Positions 61,020-64,000 of a DNA stretch of 64,000 nucleotides are shown one piece after another. Below the pieces are notes generated by a model that was not told the DNA's origin, searched no databases, and worked only from the letters and a program-made list of their open reading frames with translations. Source of the stretch: Eriocheir sinensis (taxonomy: Eukaryota; Arthropoda; Malacostraca; Decapoda; Varunidae); assembly GCF_024679095.1 (NCBI RefSeq), contig NC_066553.1, positions 6,896,567 through 6,960,566 of the forward strand, given 5' to 3'. A program made the translations under genes and the position numbers. Position 1 is the stretch's first letter; the number at the start of each line of letters is the position of its first letter.

Positions 61020-61354
61020 ATGGGTAGGCGGTGGCTGAGTGGTAGCGTGCTGGGCCCACATGCACCGTGTGATGGACGATGCGGGTTCGAATCCCCACGC
61101 TACCACCTCGGATTTTTCAGTCACCGCCGAGTGGTTTAAAACTACCCACATGCTGTCCTGAAGACCACCCATCAACCCGGACTCTTGAGGAAACCGTCCA
61201 AGTGTATCAAGAACGAGTACCGCGGAGCAGCATGAGCCCAGAGAAGATGGCGCCACTATAAACACTTGCCTGCGCCATGACGGGCTGGGGCCGACTACCA
61301 TCCAGGCCCCTCAAGCAAGCCTACCTGCGCATAGGCGTTCTCGTAAAAAAAAAA
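61020..61354 (+). mobile_element. Complete A-tailed SINE with class II tRNA-like head
   Basis: The head is TAGGCGGTGGCTGAGTGGTA (A box), then GCGGGTTCGAATCCCCACGC (B box) and CTACCACC, like a long-variable-arm (Ser/Leu type) tRNA. Body: CACATGCTGTCCTGAAGACC, AAGATGGCGCCACTATAAAC, ACTTGCCTGCGCCATGACGG and CTCAAGCAAGCCTACC. Tail: A11 at 61344-61354. It is the best copy of the family and the reference for the fragments elsewhere in the window. Confidence 0.9.
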
Positions 61355-61374
61355 TACATACATACATGCGCACA

Positions 61375-61377
<3 letters not shown>

Positions 61378-61446
<69 letters not shown>
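61378..61446. repeat. (TC)n microsatellite
   Basis: Sixty-nine bases of pure TC, 23 bp after the SINE tail. Confidence 0.97.
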
Positions 61447-61451
<5 letters not shown>

Positions 61452-61722
61452 AGACATTTCATTTTTTATTGACTTCCTATTTCTTTTCTTTTCTTTTTTT
61501 CCTCTTTTTCTCCTCTTCAATTTTGTTACCCTCCTCTTCTTCCTCTTTGCTTCCTCCTTCTTCTTCTTTTTCTCGCTTAAATTCCCTTCATCCACACTAT
61601 CAGAGGAGTTACTTTTCCGTCATACCAATCTGTAGTAAAGACTTTTAGCAAACAAGTGTTTTACATACCGTGTACGTTTTTTTTTTTTTTTAGTGTGTGT
61701 GTGTGGGGGGCGTTTATTGGCT

Positions 61723-61725
<3 letters not shown>

Positions 61726-61771
<46 letters not shown>
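61726..61771. repeat. (GA)n microsatellite
   Basis: Forty-six bases of pure GA. Confidence 0.97.
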
Positions 61772-61775
<4 letters not shown>

Positions 61776-62240
61776 GAAAAAAGGCCCACAAGCCAAAGTG
61801 CCAAGCAAATACAGGAAAAATACAGATAAAGAAGAAGACAGAGAGACCGACAGACAACCAAGTAGACAACGTTGTAAAGTGACTTGTAAACAAATAAGAG
61901 AATCGAAAAATTAGGAAAGACTTTACGAGGTACGATTTTGTTTCAGTATTTTTTTCCCTTTAGGACTTTACACGTGTATTATGAATTTGTCGGAAAGAGC
62001 ATGTATGTATGTGTATTGTCGTGTATGTGATTGCATGCATTTACTTACGAATGCGTGCTCGAATGTGTACATGTAAATACGGTCGTGTATGTATGTGCAT
62101 CTGTGAAAACGCGGACATGTATGTATGTGCATGTGTGAAAACGCTAGTCCAAATTATTACCTTGGCTATATATGTCCGTCTATCATTCTCTGTCTGCCTT
62201 GTTATTTATTTACATCTATCTGTATGTGTGTGTCTGAGTG

Positions 62241-62242
<2 letters not shown>

Positions 62243-62286
<44 letters not shown>

Positions 62287-62395
62287 GTTTTGTTTTGTTT
62301 TGTTTTGTTTTGTTTTGTTTTGTTTTGTTTTATTTTTGTTTTGTTTTGTTTTGTTTGTTTGTTTGTTTGTTTGTTTGTTTGTTTGTCTGTCTGTC

Positions 62396-62487
<92 letters not shown>
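62243..62487. repeat. Compound GT / TTTTG / TTTG / TGTC / GT microsatellite
   Basis: TG 62243-62282; TTTTG 62283-62353; TTTG to 62386; TGTC to 62425; TG to 62487. The array steps through related T/G-rich motifs, suggesting stepwise mutation of one unit into the next. Confidence 0.97.
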
Positions 62488-62488
<1 letters not shown>

Positions 62489-62830
62489 CCTTATGTTTGC
62501 ATGTGTAAATCGATATGTATGGCGGTATACTTTTCTACATCCATCAACATTGTACATCCAGGAATTCTAACTCATTATAACATATTTCCCAGCGCCCTCG
62601 CAGTGGCCGCCAAACTTTACAAATTAGCGTCCCTTCAGCTGTCCTGCCGCCCACCGCCCGGCGCGTCATGGCCAGGGGACTCGATGACACCCACGCTGTC
62701 TGTCTCTGTCTCTCCCTCTTTCCCTCACTATCTCTTTGTTTATTTGTATGCCTGACTGTCTGTTTTCTGTCTTGTCTGAATGTGCCTTTTCCTTGTAATT
62801 CTTTGTCCTTCTGTTTTAGCCTTATTTTCA

Positions 62831-63045
<215 letters not shown>

Positions 63046-63780
63046 CTTCCATGCCCATCTACATACACGTACTAACTTTACTTCACCGTTTCCTTTTTTC
63101 GTCCGGCTTACTTTCCTCTACCTTTTTTTTCCCCACCCGTTATCCAAATCCTCTCATCCTATCCCTCACTCTCTCACCTCTTTTCCATGCCTGCTTGCGC
63201 TCATACTTTCTCCTATATTCTCTTTTCCCCTCGTTCCCTCTGCTGCAGACATGACACTTACAACGTCACACTACCTTAGACTTCCTACCTCACCACGCTC
63301 TTTATGCTTTTAGTAATGTGGAGGTCGTATGATTTCACCATGGCATGTTAGCAAAGGAAGGAGGGGAGCGAGTAAGGGAAGTAAGGAGGAAGTGGTGGTT
63401 AAATAGTTCATGTGCAGCGTTGATAAAACATGGGAGGGAAGAATTCTTTATTACTAGTGTGTACAAAGGTGTGTGTGTATGAGGTGGAGATAGAGAGAGA
63501 GAGTAAACAAAAGGGAATGAGAGAGAAAACCTTTACTGTTCGTACTGTTGTGAATGAACGTCCAGGGGTGTCAGTGGCTGTCGTGTTAACGTGCGTGCTG
63601 CTCCAGGGGGGGGCGGAGGGAGGGGAGGGATGGAAGGCTGTCATATAAGAGGCTTAATTTAATGAACGCGTTGCTGGGAGTCGTTCATTTACACGTGAAT
63701 AGCTAGTAAAGGAATAAACACATCCATAAGTCGATGATTGCTAAGAAACTTGGACTCTGGTAAAGGCGGCGTGTTTACGT

Positions 63781-63790
63781 GTTGTTGTTT

Positions 63791-63824
<34 letters not shown>

Positions 63825-63825
63825 G
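63781..63825. repeat. (GTT)n trinucleotide run
   Basis: About 14 GTT units with one T insertion. Poly-Gln on the minus strand is not part of any recognisable gene. Confidence 0.93.
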
Positions 63826-63981
63826 TTCTGAGTCGTGCTGCATGACGAGTGGTGAAACATTGTCTGGCTGAGCACATGCAATTTATTCATTTGAGTGATA
63901 CGTATATATTGTTTTTTAAGTGTCGTTTTTGGGGAGCATATTCAAATTTGTTTTTTTGTTCCTTCACACACACACACATAC

Positions 63982-64000
63982 ACTCTCTCTCTCTCTCTCT
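63982..64000. repeat. (CT)n microsatellite cut by the window end
   Basis: The CT run reaches the last base; true length unknown. Confidence 0.9.

Overview
This window looks like animal nuclear DNA, most likely from a decapod crustacean. The evidence is one split gene of the arthropod Dpr family, gt/ag introns up to 20 kb, several tRNA-derived SINE families, broken non-LTR retrotransposons, and more than 60 microsatellite arrays, some with pure runs over 250 bp. The taxon is an inference; no species-specific gene is present. I see no bacterial-style operon, rRNA or CRISPR.

The only protein-coding gene I can support lies on the minus strand from 47291 (ATG) to 12472 (stop). It is a two-immunoglobulin-domain cell-surface protein of the Dpr (defective proboscis extension response) family, the neuronal proteins that pair with DIP receptors. 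Six coding exons (47216-47291, 26943-27124, 22917-23127, 21947-22074, 13233-13404, 12472-12746) join in phase at five gt/ag junctions. They total 1044 nt, or 347 residues: signal peptide, acidic linker, Ig1, Ig2, N-glycosylatable stalk, hydrophobic segment and an unusual Trp-rich tail. A splice acceptor directly before the ATG implies at least one 5' UTR exon at higher coordinates, which I did not locate. A CpG-rich block at 60421-60728 is one place to look.

The rest is repeat-driven. 1-12471 (downstream of the gene): two copies of a TTAA-flanked inverted-repeat MITE, two LINE fragments (one split by a short repeat), a 106-bp-arm foldback, a Val-like tRNA-derived SINE with a CA tail, and long CT and TA arrays. 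Intron 4 (13.4-21.9 kb): trinucleotide arrays, one interrupted by a SINE, and a 368-bp CT array. Introns 2-3 (22.1-26.9 kb): an 11-copy tandem repeat of about 46 bp and a LINE fragment. Intron 1 (27.1-47.2 kb): a 35-copy minisatellite of about 33 bp, SINE and LINE fragments, and paired family repeats. Upstream (47.3-64 kb): a polypurine tract of about 1.4 kb, a 1012-bp hAT-type element with 8-bp target duplication next to or inside a decayed LINE, a palindrome whose arms include CT/GA arrays, a 92-bp tandem repeat and a complete A-tailed SINE.

I found no previously undescribed gene system. The more interesting signals are the structure of the Dpr gene (odd C-terminus, possible intron-retention isoform), the hAT element, the two large palindromes, the minisatellite with visible precursors, and the repeated link between SINE ends and CA/GT arrays.
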